NCBI GenBank assembly: GCA_947502645.1
Contig: CANNAD010000001.1
Coordinates: 496,001-560,000, forward strand
Source of the DNA: an uncultured Micrococcaceae bacterium
Lineage (GTDB): Bacteria > Actinomycetota > Actinomycetes > Actinomycetales > Micrococcaceae
Length of the DNA stretch: 64,000 bases
Direction: 5' to 3'
Within the stretch, counting starts at the first letter, position 1, and each line of letters opens with the position of its first letter. Shown here one piece after another: positions 19,520-28,569 of the stretch. The notes under the pieces were generated by a model. The model saw only the letters and a list, made by a program, of their open reading frames with translations. It had not been told where the DNA came from and made no database searches. The position numbers were made by a program, and so were the translations under genes.

Positions 19520-19624
19520 GTGGATGTCAGCAATTCGCCCTCGAACTTGGATAAAGTCGAGGTCAGGGCGATGTTCAACGCATCACTGACAGAGCACCTC
19601 GGGGAAGGCAGCAGTCCATCATGA
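19520..19624 (+). CDS. 34-aa upstream ORF, overlapping the next gene (possible leader)
   Basis: GTG at 19520 with GGAAGGA about 7 bp upstream, 34 residues (MDVSNSPSNLDKVEVRAMF...), stop TGA overlapping the ATG of the next gene at 19621 (ATGA). The overlap and the ribosome-binding site suggest translational coupling. No family is recognised. It may be a real small protein or a regulatory leader for the septum-formation-related gene; an annotation without it is also possible. Confidence 0.45.
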   Translation: MDVSNSPSNLDKVEVRAMFNASLTEHLGEGSSPS

Positions 19625-20748
19625 AGAGTAAGAACAGCGAAAGCGATAACACCAAGGCAGCGGCCGAATCCGCGCCTGCTGCGGCAAGCGGCGACACAGC
19701 GACGGGCGGGCTGGACGTGGTCGGTTTGGACGTGGCCGCGGTTGAGCCGCAGCTCGGGGTCACGCCCGAGGACGTGTCGCTCGAGGAGCCCTCGCTCGCC
19801 ACCGCAAAGGTCAGTGCTGATACTGCTGATGCTGCAGAGCTCGACGCCGTCGCGGAAGAAGCCCGCCGGGTGGCCAAGGAGGCCGAGGAAGCAGGCCGGT
19901 TGGCGGGCGGCGCCCCAGTGCCAGCGTCCATCCGCGGCGCCGCCACAAGCTCACTGGAAGACAAACGGGATAACGATCCGGACGCGGAAACGCCAGCGGC
20001 CGACGACGCCGATAAGGTCAACGAAGGCAGTACCCCAGAGGGGGGTGCAAACACTTCTGAGGAGACCATGAGCCCCCGCCAGTCGCCGCCGCGCAGCAGG
20101 CCCGCCGCCCACATGGCTGCCGGGAAAGCGGGCCTCGGCGGAACAGGTGCCGGGGAGTCCGGTTCGGGTGGTACAGGCTCCGGTTGGACTCCGTCGTCGG
20201 GCTCCCCCAGCGCAGCCCCTACCAAGCAGCGCCCACGCGGGAATCACACCGCCCCCACGAAAACGAATTTCCTGCCGTTGATCCTGGTGGGCCTGGCCGT
20301 TCTGGCTGGCGTGGCTCTGATCATTTTCATTGTGGTCAATCTCTTCAGAAGCGACGGCGGTGCCGCGGAGGCAGGAACGGAAGGCGTGATCGCTGAAGAG
20401 GTGAGCCCTCTGGACTTGCAGCAGGGCCAGTGTTTGCAGGGCTTCGAGGACATCAACAGCGAAGTTACCGTGGTTACCTGCGACACCCCGCACAACGCGC
20501 AGCTGGTCTCCACCTTCACGTACCCGGAGAATGCGGGGTACCCGGGCAAGGATGCCCTCCGCCAGAAGGCTGCCGAGACGTGCGAGGGCGCCGACCTGAA
20601 CGCTGATGCCATCCGGAAGTATGACAACCTGCGTCAGACCGAGGCCAGCCCCGGCGAGACAACGTGGTCCAACGGCGACCGGCGCGTTGACTGCTACGTA
20701 TTCACCGACGAACCCGACGCCCTGGTTGAGTCCCTGCTGCTCGGATAG
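19621..20748 (+). CDS. septum-formation-related single-pass membrane protein
   Basis: 375 residues. The first ~210 residues are low complexity, rich in Ala, Glu, Asp, Ser, Gly and Pro, and should be disordered in the cytosol. One transmembrane helix follows (TNFLPLILVGLAVLAGVALIIF..., about 215-240). The extracytoplasmic C-terminal domain (LQQGQCLQGF..VVTCDTPHNAQLVSTF...DCYVF) has four or more conserved cysteines and resembles the Septum_form domain of actinobacteria. The family name implies a link to division, but evidence is thin. Start at 19621 is supported by GGGGAAGG and the overlap with the 34-codon ORF. Confidence 0.65.
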   Translation: MKSKNSESDNTKAAAESAPAAASGDTATGGLDVVGLDVAAVEPQLGVTPEDVSLEEPSLATAKVSADTADAAELDAVAEEARRVAKEAEEAGRLAGGAPVPASIRGAATSSLEDKRDNDPDAETPAADDADKVNEGSTPEGGANTSEETMSPRQSPPRSRPAAHMAAGKAGLGGTGAGESGSGGTGSGWTPSSGSPSAAPTKQRPRGNHTAPTKTNFLPLILVGLAVLAGVALIIFIVVNLFRSDGGAAEAGTEGVIAEEVSPLDLQQGQCLQGFEDINSEVTVVTCDTPHNAQLVSTFTYPENAGYPGKDALRQKAAETCEGADLNADAIRKYDNLRQTEASPGETTWSNGDRRVDCYVFTDEPDALVESLLLG

Positions 20749-20778
20749 ACGTCCGGAATGGACGGCAGGGACTCAACC
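20724..20778. terminator. convergent inverted repeat overlapping a gene end
   Basis: Perfect 14-bp inverted repeat GGTTGAGTCCCTGC (20724-20737) / GCAGGGACTCAACC (20765-20778). The left arm lies in the last codons of the septum-related gene and the right arm in the short spacer before the clpB stop. No T-run. It probably ends transcripts from both sides. Confidence 0.6.
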
Positions 20779-20786
20779 ACGCTCAG

Positions 20787-23375
20787 CTACCGCCCCGCCG
20801 TCACAGTCAAGGCCTCGCCGCCGGCTTCGCGATCAACCACCACAGTGTCCCCGTCGGAAATCTCTCCCCCCAGCAAACTGCGGGCCATGCGGTCGCCGAT
20901 CTCACGCTGCACCAGGCGACGCAACGGGCGGGCCCCGTACGCAGGATCAAACCCGGTCAGCGCCAGCCACTCGCGCGCGGCCTCTGATACGTCCAGGGTC
21001 AGCCGCCGCTCATGTAGTCGCGCAGCCAGCGCCTGTACCTGCAGGTCAACGATCTTCGACAGCTCCTCGAGGCTCAACGCGTCGAACATGATGACTTCGT
21101 CCAACCGGTTGAGGAACTCCGGTTTGAAGCTCGCATTGACCACGTTCATGACGGCGTCACGCCTCGCCGCGTCCTCAAGGGATGGATCCACCAGGAACTG
21201 TGATCCCAGGTTGGACGTCATCACGAGAATCACGTTCCGGAAATCAACGGTCCGGCCCTGCCCATCGGTCAACCGGCCGTCGTCGAGCACCTGCAGGAGG
21301 ATGTCGAACGCCTCCGGGTGGGCCTTCTCCACCTCATCCAGCAGGACAACGGAGTAGGGCCGGCGTCGGACTGCTTCCGTGAGCTGGCCGCCCTCCTCAT
21401 AGCCCACGTAGCCGGGAGGCGCACCCACCAGCCGTGACACAGTGTGCTTCTCCGAATACTCGGACATGTCGATGCGCACCATGGCCCGTTCGTCGTCGAA
21501 CAGGAAGTCCGCGAGCGCTTTCGCGAGCTCGGTCTTGCCGACGCCGGTGGGGCCGAGGAACAGGAAGGAACCGGTGGGGCGGTCGGGGTCGCTGATGCCT
21601 GCGCGGGCCCGGCGGACGGCGTCGGACACCGCTTCCACGGCCTTCGTCTGGCCGATCAGCCGGGACCCGAGGACCTGCTCCATCTGCAGGAGCTTCTGGG
21701 ATTCACCCTGCAGCATGCGGCCGGCGGGGATGCCGGTCCAGGCGGAGATCACTTCCGCGATGTCGTCGGCGGAAACTTCATCGGCGACCATCAGCTCTTC
21801 GTCGGCGCTGTTCTCTTCGGCGGCCTGTGCTGCGTCGAGTTCTCGCTGGACCTGCGGCATCTCGCCGTACAGGTAGCGCGACGCCGTTTCCAGGTCACCT
21901 TCGCGCTGTGCCTTGTCCGCGGCGGACCGCAGTTCGTCGAGCCGTGCGCGTAGATCACCGACACGGTTCAGACCTGCTTTCTCAGCTTCCCAGCGGGCGT
22001 TGAGCGCGTTGAGCTGCTCCTTCTTGTCGGCCATGTCCGCTCGCAGTGCATCGAGGCGGTCGCGGCTGGCGGCGTCGGTCTCACCGGAAAGTGCGAGCTC
22101 TTCCATGGTCAGCCGGTCCACGGACCTCCGGAGCTGGTCGATCTCCTCCGGGGCTGAGTCGATCTCCATGCGCAGGCGGGAGGCGGCCTCATCCACGAGG
22201 TCGATGGCCTTGTCCGGAAGCTGGCGTCCGGGAATGTAGCGGTCGGAGAGGTTAGCGGCTGCAACCAGTGCGGAGTCTGCGATGGACACCTTGTGGTGCG
22301 CTTCGTAGCGTTCTTTCAGCCCGCGCAGAATGCCCACGGTGTCCTCGACGCTCGGCTCCCCCACGTACACCTGCTGGAAACGACGCTCGAGCGCCGCATC
22401 CTTTTCGATGTTTTCGCGGTACTCGTCCGGCGTGGTGGCGCCGATGAGCCGCAGCTCACCGCGGGCGAGCATGGGCTTGAGCATATTGCCCGCGTCCATT
22501 GACCCCTCGGAAGCGCCGGCTCCGACGACGGTGTGGATCTCGTCAATGAACGTGACAATCTGACCGTTGGAGGACCGGATCTCCTCCAGCACCGCCTTCA
22601 GCCGTTCCTCGAACTCGCCGCGGTACTTTGCGCCGGCGACCATCGCACCAAGATCCAACGAGATCAGGCTTTTTCCGCGCAGGCTCTCCGGCACGTCACC
22701 GGCCACCATGCGCTGTGCGAGCCCTTCCACCACTGCCGTCTTGCCCACGCCAGGCTCCCCGATGAGCACCGGGTTGTTCTTGGTGCGGCGCGACAGGACC
22801 TGGACCACGCGGCGAATTTCCGAGTCACGGCCGATCACCGGGTCCAGCTTTCCCGAACGGGCTATCTCGGTCAGGTCCACACCGAATTTCTCCAGCGACT
22901 GGAACGTGTTCTCCGGGTCTGCACTGTTGACCTTCTTCTCTCCGCGCACACCGGGCAGAGCGGCGTTGAGCGCTTCGAGGGAGGCGCCCGCGTTCCGCAG
23001 AATGTCGCCCGTCCTACCGGCGTCGGCTGCCAGACCCAGCAGGAGGTGTTCGGTGGAGATAAACGTATCCCCCAACTTCTCGGCCTCACCCTGAGCCGCC
23101 TTGATCGACTGCAGGAGCGGCCGCGCGTACTGGGCCTGCGCCACACTATTTCCGGAAGACGTTGGCAGTGCCTTGATGGCGGTGCTCGCCTGAACACTGA
23201 CCGTATCCGGGTCCACTCCCGCGCCCTTGAGCAGCGCGACGGCGATGCCCTCCCGCTGGTCCATGAGGGCCTTGAGGAGGTGGGCAGGTTCAACTTGTGC
23301 GTTGCCGGCCGTTGAAGCGTTCATGGCGGCGGCGGAAAGAGCCTCCTGGCTCTTGGTGGTGAATTTGGTATCCAA
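20787..23375 (-). CDS. clpB: ATP-dependent chaperone ClpB
   Basis: 862 residues, full length. Disaggregase working with DnaK. Layout: Clp N-terminal repeats (1-~145), first AAA+ domain with Walker [14 protein letters not shown], coiled-coil middle domain (~410-530), second AAA+ domain with [13 protein letters not shown] and [23 protein letters not shown], then the C-terminal domain. DnaK, GrpE, DnaJ and HspR are encoded 20 kb away. An HspR-type HAIR operator lies 34 bp upstream of the ATG, so it should be induced by heat with the dnaK operon. Confidence 0.97.
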   Translation of the reverse strand: MDTKFTTKSQEALSAAAMNASTAGNAQVEPAHLLKALMDQREGIAVALLKGAGVDPDTVSVQASTAIKALPTSSGNSVAQAQYARPLLQSIKAAQGEAEKLGDTFISTEHLLLGLAADAGRTGDILRNAGASLEALNAALPGVRGEKKVNSADPENTFQSLEKFGVDLTEIARSGKLDPVIGRDSEIRRVVQVLSRRTKNNPVLIGEPGVGKTAVVEGLAQRMVAGDVPESLRGKSLISLDLGAMVAGAKYRGEFEERLKAVLEEIRSSNGQIVTFIDEIHTVVGAGASEGSMDAGNMLKPMLARGELRLIGATTPDEYRENIEKDAALERRFQQVYVGEPSVEDTVGILRGLKERYEAHHKVSIADSALVAAANLSDRYIPGRQLPDKAIDLVDEAASRLRMEIDSAPEEIDQLRRSVDRLTMEELALSGETDAASRDRLDALRADMADKKEQLNALNARWEAEKAGLNRVGDLRARLDELRSAADKAQREGDLETASRYLYGEMPQVQRELDAAQAAEENSADEELMVADEVSADDIAEVISAWTGIPAGRMLQGESQKLLQMEQVLGSRLIGQTKAVEAVSDAVRRARAGISDPDRPTGSFLFLGPTGVGKTELAKALADFLFDDERAMVRIDMSEYSEKHTVSRLVGAPPGYVGYEEGGQLTEAVRRRPYSVVLLDEVEKAHPEAFDILLQVLDDGRLTDGQGRTVDFRNVILVMTSNLGSQFLVDPSLEDAARRDAVMNVVNASFKPEFLNRLDEVIMFDALSLEELSKIVDLQVQALAARLHERRLTLDVSEAAREWLALTGFDPAYGARPLRRLVQREIGDRMARSLLGGEISDGDTVVVDREAGGEALTVTAGR

Positions 23376-23408
23376 AAGAGCTCCTTCTGAGGGCGTGAAC
23401 TGGACTAA

Positions 23409-23429
23409 CCTGAGTCTACTCCACTCAAG
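23409..23429 (-). promoter_or_regulatory. HAIR operator (HspR binding site) of clpB
   Basis: CCTGAGT - 7 bp - ACTCAAG, against the known HspR consensus CTTGAGT-N7-ACTCAAG (13 of 14). It lies 34 bp before the clpB ATG, the expected position for repression. The same element occurs twice upstream of dnaK in this window. Confidence 0.85.
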
Positions 23430-23470
23430 TCTAAAATTCTACGGTCCTTCCACTCTGGCAGACTGGAAAA

Positions 23471-24019
23471 ATGCATCTCGTCCACGCCCTCGAAACAGCA
23501 CCCCAACCCTGGCGCAACGGTACCGGGAAAACCCGCCAGATCGCCGTCGGACCGCACGACGACGGCGAGCCGGGCTGGCGAATCAGCCTCGCCGACATCG
23601 ACAAGGCCGGCCCCTTCTCCTCCTTCCCTGGAAAGCAGCGGATTTTCACGGTAGCGGAAGGAGAGCTCGCCGTATTGACCGTTGGCGGGCGTGAACACGC
23701 CGTCGAACGCAATAGACCCCTCAGGTTCGACGGCGGCGCGGAAACCTCCTGCACACTACCCACCGGATCGGTCAGGGCACTCAACGTGTTCACCGACCCG
23801 GATCGGTTCTCCGCGGGCCTTTTGGTGGTCGAGTTATCGCGGAAACAACCGCTTCAACTGGCTGACGGCCACGTCCTCGTTCTCCTCAAGGGCATCGCCT
23901 CTGTCCGCTCTGATGCTGAGGACGTTGAACTCTCCGCCTACGATGCAGTGCTCGACGCGGGAGGCTGCACGGTGTCAGGACGAGGCTTCGCCGCACTGAT
24001 TTCGATCATGGACGTCTAA
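23471..24019 (+). CDS. hutD: HutD family protein
   Basis: 182 residues, cupin-like HutD fold. Recognised by PQPWRNGTGKTRQIAV and GWRISLADIDKAGPFSSFPGKQRIF, matching the family pattern W-x-N-G-x-G-x-T-R-x-I and WRISIA..GPFS.FPG..R. HutD is linked to control of histidine utilisation in Pseudomonas, but no hut genes are visible here. CAGACT lies 6 bp before the ATG, so the transcript may be leaderless; the promoter would lie next to the divergent clpB HAIR region. Confidence 0.82.
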   Translation: MHLVHALETAPQPWRNGTGKTRQIAVGPHDDGEPGWRISLADIDKAGPFSSFPGKQRIFTVAEGELAVLTVGGREHAVERNRPLRFDGGAETSCTLPTGSVRALNVFTDPDRFSAGLLVVELSRKQPLQLADGHVLVLLKGIASVRSDAEDVELSAYDAVLDAGGCTVSGRGFAALISIMDV

Positions 24020-24036
24020 GTGTCAGACCCTCAGGG

Positions 24037-24042
24037 CATAAT
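24037..24042 (+). promoter_or_regulatory. leaderless -10 hexamer of the PBP2-like gene
   Basis: CATAAT, then GGGCGC, then the ATG at 24049. The 6-bp gap places the transcription start on the start codon. No SD and no convincing -35 are seen. Confidence 0.45.
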
Positions 24043-24048
24043 GGGCGC

Positions 24049-26055
24049 ATGGGGAAAATCCGTGCTCTGACCGCCGCACTAACCACCGCCGCCGTCGCAC
24101 TTTCACTCACCGCGTGCACCGACCAGGGACCAACCGCCCAGGACGCCGCCACAGAACTTGCCGGGGCACTGTCTTCCCTCGACGTCTCCGGCGTGCCCTT
24201 CGCGGAAGGCGCTCCTGACCAACCGCAGGACACTCTGGACACCATCGTCAACGCCATGGACCCGCTGGAACCAAAGGTCACCGTTGACTCCGTTGAGGAA
24301 ACGGGAGAGGACACCGCCACAGCGCACCTCGACGTCGCCTGGGACATCGACGAAACCAGCCAGGACTGGACCTACAGCACCACCGCAGAACTAACCCGCG
24401 GGGAAGAGCAGTGGCAGGTTACCTGGAAGCCGGACCTCATCGTTGAGGACCTACAGGAAAACGAGGTCCTGGTCCGGAAGAACACGCCTGCCGAGCGCGG
24501 AGACATCCTCGGCGCCGACGGCGCCGTCCTGGTCTCGGACCGCCCGGTTGTTCGCGTCGGCGTCGATAAGACGCGTCTCGAAGAATCGCAGCTCACTTCC
24601 TCGGCCACCGAACTGGCAAAATTACTTGAACTTGACGTCGCAGCCTATACAGAACGCGTTACCTCCGCCGGACCGGAGGCCTTCGTGGAAGCGATCGTGC
24701 TGCGCGACGACGACAGCCGCGAAGTATCCGATCAGGAGATCAGCGCCATCCCCGGTGCACGCGCCATTGAAGACACCATGGAACTCGCCCCCACCCGCGG
24801 CTTCGCCCGGGCAACGCTCGGCATAGTGGGCCCCGCCACCGCTGAAATGATCGAAGCCTCCGACGGCGAGCTCCAGGCCGGTGATATCACGGGCATCTCC
24901 GGGCTCCAGGCCCAGTATGACGAACAGCTCCGCGGCGCACCGGGCGTCATCATCACAGCTATTACCCGGCAGGCGGAAGACTCCGCTGACGGCTCCGGCA
25001 CAGAACAGGACGCCGCAACGGCTGGCCCGAAAGAGCTGTTCAGCAAGGCTCCTGTTGCAGGTCAACCGCTCAAGACCACCCTGGACCCGAAGCTGCAGTC
25101 CCTGGCCGAACGAATCCTCGAACAGGAACCATCCGCGTCCTCCATCGTCGCGATCCGCCCCTCCACCGGAGACATCCTCACCGTGGCCAACGGGCCCGGC
25201 AGCGAAGGTTACAACACTGCCCTCCTCGGTCAATACCCGCCCGGATCCACCTTCAAAATGGCCACCACACTGGCCTTGCTGCGCCAAGGATTCACCCCTG
25301 ATTCCCCCACACAATGCACCGAATCAGTGACAGTAGACGGTGCTACCTTCAAAAACGCGCCCACGTATCCGGAAAGCGCCGTCGGTACCGTCCCGCTGCG
25401 TACAACCTTCGCAAACTCCTGCAATACAGGCTTCATCGCCGAGCGGGACACAGTGTCCCAACAGGAACTCTCAAAGGCCGCCGCCGCCATGGGAATCGGC
25501 GTCGAAACCGCCAGCGTAGGTCTGCCCGTATTCTTCGGCGCCGTACCAGCCGAAGCCACCGGCACCGCCCACGCAGCATCCATGATCGGTCAGGGCCAGG
25601 TCCTTGTCTCACCCTTCGCCCTCGCCCGTGCAGCCGCTTCCGTCGGGGCAGGCGAACGCATCTCCCCCACGCTCCTCGCAACAGACGAAACGACAACGAC
25701 GGAAAGCCAGCCGCCGTCGCCGCCCGCAACTCCAAGCCTCGAGCCGAGCACCACGGCCACTCCCTCCTCAGATGCAGCACCCTCCATCACAGAGGACGAG
25801 GCCGCAACATTGCGCAGTCTCATGCGGTCCGTGGTGACCGACGGCGGGGCAGCAATGCTAGCGGATGTACCCGGCGAACCCGTGCTCGCCAAAACAGGGA
25901 CAGCTGAATATGGCTCCGAGGACCCGCCCCGCACACACGCATGGATCGTGGCTCTCCATGGGGATCTCGCCGTCGCGGTCTTCGTCGAAGAAGGCGAATA
26001 CGGTTCGACGTCCGGCGGCCCACTTTTGGAGGAATTCCTCACCGAAGCCGGATAG
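24049..26055 (+). CDS. PBP2-like/MecA-type penicillin-binding lipoprotein
   Basis: 668 residues, class B PBP that cross-links peptidoglycan. The signal peptide ends in the lipobox LTAC (Cys23). Residues ~27-135 are an NTF2-like MecA N-terminal domain, ~140-320 the dimerisation domain, ~345-668 the transpeptidase. Active-site motifs are STFK (Ser400, Lys403), SCN (Ser457) and KTG (Lys615). A Ser/Thr/Pro insert (~545-580, TTTTESQPPSPPATPS) lies between the second and third motifs. This architecture resembles actinobacterial PbpA/MecA-like enzymes with possible low beta-lactam affinity, which cannot be judged here. A decayed partial copy lies at 27.42 kb. Confidence 0.93.
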   Translation: MGKIRALTAALTTAAVALSLTACTDQGPTAQDAATELAGALSSLDVSGVPFAEGAPDQPQDTLDTIVNAMDPLEPKVTVDSVEETGEDTATAHLDVAWDIDETSQDWTYSTTAELTRGEEQWQVTWKPDLIVEDLQENEVLVRKNTPAERGDILGADGAVLVSDRPVVRVGVDKTRLEESQLTSSATELAKLLELDVAAYTERVTSAGPEAFVEAIVLRDDDSREVSDQEISAIPGARAIEDTMELAPTRGFARATLGIVGPATAEMIEASDGELQAGDITGISGLQAQYDEQLRGAPGVIITAITRQAEDSADGSGTEQDAATAGPKELFSKAPVAGQPLKTTLDPKLQSLAERILEQEPSASSIVAIRPSTGDILTVANGPGSEGYNTALLGQYPPGSTFKMATTLALLRQGFTPDSPTQCTESVTVDGATFKNAPTYPESAVGTVPLRTTFANSCNTGFIAERDTVSQQELSKAAAAMGIGVETASVGLPVFFGAVPAEATGTAHAASMIGQGQVLVSPFALARAAASVGAGERISPTLLATDETTTTESQPPSPPATPSLEPSTTATPSSDAAPSITEDEAATLRSLMRSVVTDGGAAMLADVPGEPVLAKTGTAEYGSEDPPRTHAWIVALHGDLAVAVFVEEGEYGSTSGGPLLEEFLTEAG

Positions 26056-26058
26056 GGT
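26053..26058 (+). promoter_or_regulatory. possible leaderless -10 hexamer of the DUF2254 gene
   Basis: TAGGGT, then AACGCC, then ATG at 26065. The TAG is also the stop codon of the PBP gene. The hexamer and spacing are preserved in the decayed second copy (28004-28016), which suggests that it matters. Confidence 0.4.
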
Positions 26059-26064
26059 AACGCC

Positions 26065-27372
26065 ATGACCACCGCTACCACGCAGACGAAGTTCCGTACG
26101 CTGAGGGAATCGTTCTGGTTTGTGCCCGCGATTCTCTGCGTGACCTCGACCATTGTTGCGCAGCTCATCCTCGCACTGGACCAGCTCGTGGATCAGCAAA
26201 GCGCAGGTCCGCTGGACTCGCTCATCTTCCATGTGGGGCCAGCAGGCGGACGGGACATGCTCACCGCCATCGCAGGATCCGTCCTCACCGTCGCAGCTAC
26301 CAGCTTCTCCATCACGATCTCGGTCCTGGCGACAGCCAGTTCAACGTATGGCCCGCGCCTGGTGCGCAACTTCATGAAGGACCGGGCCAACCAGTTTGTT
26401 CTCGGTATTTTCTGTGCAACGTTCCTGTACTGCCTCATGGTCCTGCGGACCATTCGTGCCCCCGAAGACTCCGGCTCCGGGTATGTTCCTGATTTTGCCG
26501 TCAACGGTTCCGTTGTCCTCGCGGTGCTCAACGTGGCGGTGCTCGTCTTCTTCATCCACCACATTGCCGATTCCATTCAGGTGTCCACTCTCGCAGCGAG
26601 AGTCCGTCGGGAGCTGCAGCAGTCCATCGAGGCCTCGTTCCCGGAAAGCAACACCGACGACGCCGGCCCGGCAGCCACACCAGACGGCCTTCCCGGGTTG
26701 GTCCGCGCGGAGGTGGATTCGGCCTATCTTCAGGCCTTCGACACCGAACGCCTCCTCAAGGCCGCAAAGAAAGCGGACGCCGTCATACGGCTGGCGCACT
26801 CGCCCGGCGCGCACCTGATCAAGGGACAGGTGGTCGCAGAGGTCTGGCCGTCGTCGTGCGCTGAAAACCTGACCGACAGCATCCTGGGCAGCATGGCCAC
26901 CGGGCAGGAACGCACGCCCTACAGCGACCCGCTGTTTGCCGTCCAGCAAGTTGTGGAGATGGGCGTCCGAGCGCTGTCTCCCGGAACCAATGACCCCTAC
27001 ACCGCCCGGAACGCACTGGATGAAGTCGCCTCGGGTCTCGCCGTGGCCTGTTCACGCCCACGGCCGCTGACCGTACTCGGCGACGACGACGGCGTGGCGA
27101 GGGTTTTCCTGACCACCCCATCAGCGCTGGATCTGCTGGACGAAACGTTCGACGCCGTCCGGAACTACGCGCTGGAGCATCCGACGGTGATCCTCAAAGC
27201 GTGCGAGCTCGCACGGCAGCTCGACAATCTCTCTACTGCACCCGAGACTTCGCAGCGCATCCGCGAGCACGTCCAGCTTCTGGTTGAGGCGTTCGAAAAG
27301 ACACATCCGATGGAACCTGATGTCCAGGCTGTGCGTCGGGCGGCGGAAACGGTACTTCCTGCCACCCCCTGA
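26065..27372 (+). CDS. DUF2254 membrane protein
   Basis: 435 residues. Four hydrophobic helices lie in the first ~170 residues (about 17-37, 62-92, 108-125, 145-165), then a cytosolic domain with the family-typical GxxRALSPGTNDPYTA near residue 310. DUF2254 proteins are predicted membrane proteins of unknown role, possibly channels or stress-related. It starts 9 bp after the PBP stop; the pairing also existed in the duplicated copy downstream, so the association is old. No SD is visible. Confidence 0.85.
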   Translation: MTTATTQTKFRTLRESFWFVPAILCVTSTIVAQLILALDQLVDQQSAGPLDSLIFHVGPAGGRDMLTAIAGSVLTVAATSFSITISVLATASSTYGPRLVRNFMKDRANQFVLGIFCATFLYCLMVLRTIRAPEDSGSGYVPDFAVNGSVVLAVLNVAVLVFFIHHIADSIQVSTLAARVRRELQQSIEASFPESNTDDAGPAATPDGLPGLVRAEVDSAYLQAFDTERLLKAAKKADAVIRLAHSPGAHLIKGQVVAEVWPSSCAENLTDSILGSMATGQERTPYSDPLFAVQQVVEMGVRALSPGTNDPYTARNALDEVASGLAVACSRPRPLTVLGDDDGVARVFLTTPSALDLLDETFDAVRNYALEHPTVILKACELARQLDNLSTAPETSQRIREHVQLLVEAFEKTHPMEPDVQAVRRAAETVLPATP

Positions 27373-27378
27373 CGTACT

Positions 27379-27419
27379 CGCCTGACGCCGAGACCGGGAT
27401 CTGACGCTGAGGTCACCCC
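27379..27419. repeat. left half of the palindromic repeat, ending at the duplication junction
   Basis: GACGCCGAGACCGG, then CTGACGCTGAGGTCACCCC. It matches the left arm of the 7.1-kb palindrome only loosely, but the GAGGTCACCCC core at its end is exact. The arm stops where homology to the middle of the PBP gene begins, so the rearrangement junction falls at the centre of the palindrome. Confidence 0.5.
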
Positions 27420-28006
27420 GCTGACGGCGCCACCTTCAAGAACGCTCCCACCTACCCCGAGAGCGCGCTCGGCACAGTCCCGCTGCGCACAACATTCGCC
27501 CATTCGTGCAACACCGGTTTCATCGCCGAACATGACACGGTGTCCCAGCAGCAGCTGTCCGAGGCCGCGGCCGCACTGGGAATCGGCGTCGAGACCGACG
27601 GAGTTGGGCTTCCCGTGTTCTTCGGCTCCGTTCCGGCCGAGGCAACCGGCACCGCACACGCCGCGTCGATGATTGGCCAGGGACAGGTCCTCGTATCACC
27701 GTTTGCCCTGGCCCGTGCGGCCGCTTCCGTCGTCCATCACTGCGGAAGAAGCCGAAACGCTCCGCAGCCTCATGCGGTCGGTGGTGACCGACGGCGGTAC
27801 GGCCATACTCGCCGATATCCCCGGCGAACCCGTACTCGCCAAAAACAGGCACGGCGGAATTCGGGACGGAAGATCCGCCGCACACCCACGCGTGGATCGT
27901 CGCGCTGCATGGTGATCTCGCCGTCGCCATCTTCGTTGAGGAGGGCGAGTACGGGTCAACGTCAGGCGGTCCCCTGCTGGAGGAATTCCTCACCAGTGCC
28001 GGGTAG
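27420..28006 (+). pseudogene. decayed partial copy of the PBP2-like gene
   Basis: By eye roughly 80% identical to 25332-26051 of the PBP gene. It starts at the codons for DGATFKNAP, after the STFK motif, so the nucleophile and everything before it are missing. SCN is retained. About 150 bp corresponding to the Ser/Thr/Pro insert are deleted near 27730 with a frame change, and one extra A in the run at 27841-27845 shifts the frame exactly at the KTG motif. The TAG stop at 28004 matches the parent stop. It cannot make an active enzyme. Confidence 0.85.
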
Positions 28007-28015
28007 GGTTGCGCC

Positions 28016-28080
28016 ATGACCGGCATTGCCACGCAGACGCGGCTCCGCACCCTGCGAGAATCGTTCAGGTTTGTGCCGAC
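28016..28080 (+). pseudogene. DUF2254 remnant, N-terminal codons
   Basis: ATG at 28016 followed by codons for MTGIATQTRLRTLRESFRFV, closely matching the start of the DUF2254 protein (MTTATTQTKFRTLRESFWFV) at the same distance behind the PBP copy. Homology ends at about 28080-28092, just before AAAAA and a run of nine or so G at ~28095. The C-terminal codons of the same copy are found 1.6 kb away at 29667-29822. Confidence 0.8.
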
Positions 28081-28092
28081 AGCCCGCATGAA

Positions 28093-28200
28093 AAAGGGGG
28101 GGGGAGATCGTCCCGGGCCATGCTCCATCTGAATTGTAAGGGAGGCCAGAAGCAGAATGACATTCTCAGTTACGAGATGCTGTGGACTATGATCAAAAAT
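28093..28200. other. left margin of the insert, no gene seen
   Basis: About 100 bp between the G-run at the broken DUF2254 copy and the terminator of the inserted operon. No open frame or RNA structure is supported. It may hold the end of a lost mobile element. Confidence 0.4.
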
Positions 28201-28244
28201 GAATGCACCGACATAGATCCAAAATAATCCATGTCGGTGCATTC
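28201..28244 (-). terminator. intrinsic terminator of the inserted two-gene unit
   Basis: Perfect 14-bp stem GAATGCACCGACAT (28201-28214) / ATGTCGGTGCATTC (28231-28244). Read on the minus strand it is followed by ATTTTTGATC. It begins 7 bp after the stop of the minus-strand gene, a textbook rho-independent terminator. Confidence 0.9.
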
Positions 28245-28250
28245 AATTAT

Positions 28251-28562
28251 CTACCCTGTTGGCCGTTGGCCTCGCATAATCCGCTCTTTACGGACGACAT
28301 ATTCGTCAGCGGTCAACGGCTCCAAGGATAAACATGGTCCTCCAATCGATTCCACACTTTCACCATTTGCCCAACTAAAGGGAGTATCTTCTATCCCCAC
28401 CCAATCAACAATTATATGCTGGGGAGTGGGGTCCGTTATGCGTCCAGGGTGACCGTAAAACAGAACGGACGGGTAACCCGGTCGCGGAACTTCCCTTGCT
28501 TCGACGTCCTCGCCGAGGGAAGCAACGAGTTGTCCTCTCACAATCATTGATGCGGCAAGCAT
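28251..28562 (-). CDS. unknown 103-aa protein, second gene of the inserted operon
   Basis: 103 residues from ATG 28562, chosen because it begins 7 bp after the stop of the upstream gene and has GAGG 5 bp before it; the frame is open further upstream but overlaps that gene. No signal peptide or membrane helix; the protein is mildly acidic (SLGEDVEAREVPRPGYP..., HIIVDWVGIEDTPFSW). I do not recognise a family. The position behind a secreted-protein gene and before a strong terminator suggests an accessory or immunity-like partner, which is inference only. Base composition looks lower in GC than the flanks. Confidence 0.6.
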   Translation of the reverse strand: MLAASMIVRGQLVASLGEDVEAREVPRPGYPSVLFYGHPGRITDPTPQHIIVDWVGIEDTPFSWANGESVESIGGPCLSLEPLTADEYVVRKERIMRGQRPTG

Positions 28563-28569
28563 TCCAACC

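Noticed and set aside
22533-23315. 260-codon open frame on the plus strand inside clpB
   Set aside because: Antisense to conserved ClpB codons; no SD and no recognisable domain. GC-rich codon structure creates such frames.
27540-28019. 159-aa protein from the PBP copy
   Set aside because: Its second half is frameshifted relative to the parent PBP, so it is part of a pseudogene.
28016-28250. 72-codon plus-strand gene
   Set aside because: It begins with the DUF2254 remnant codons or lies inside the terminator of the opposite operon.
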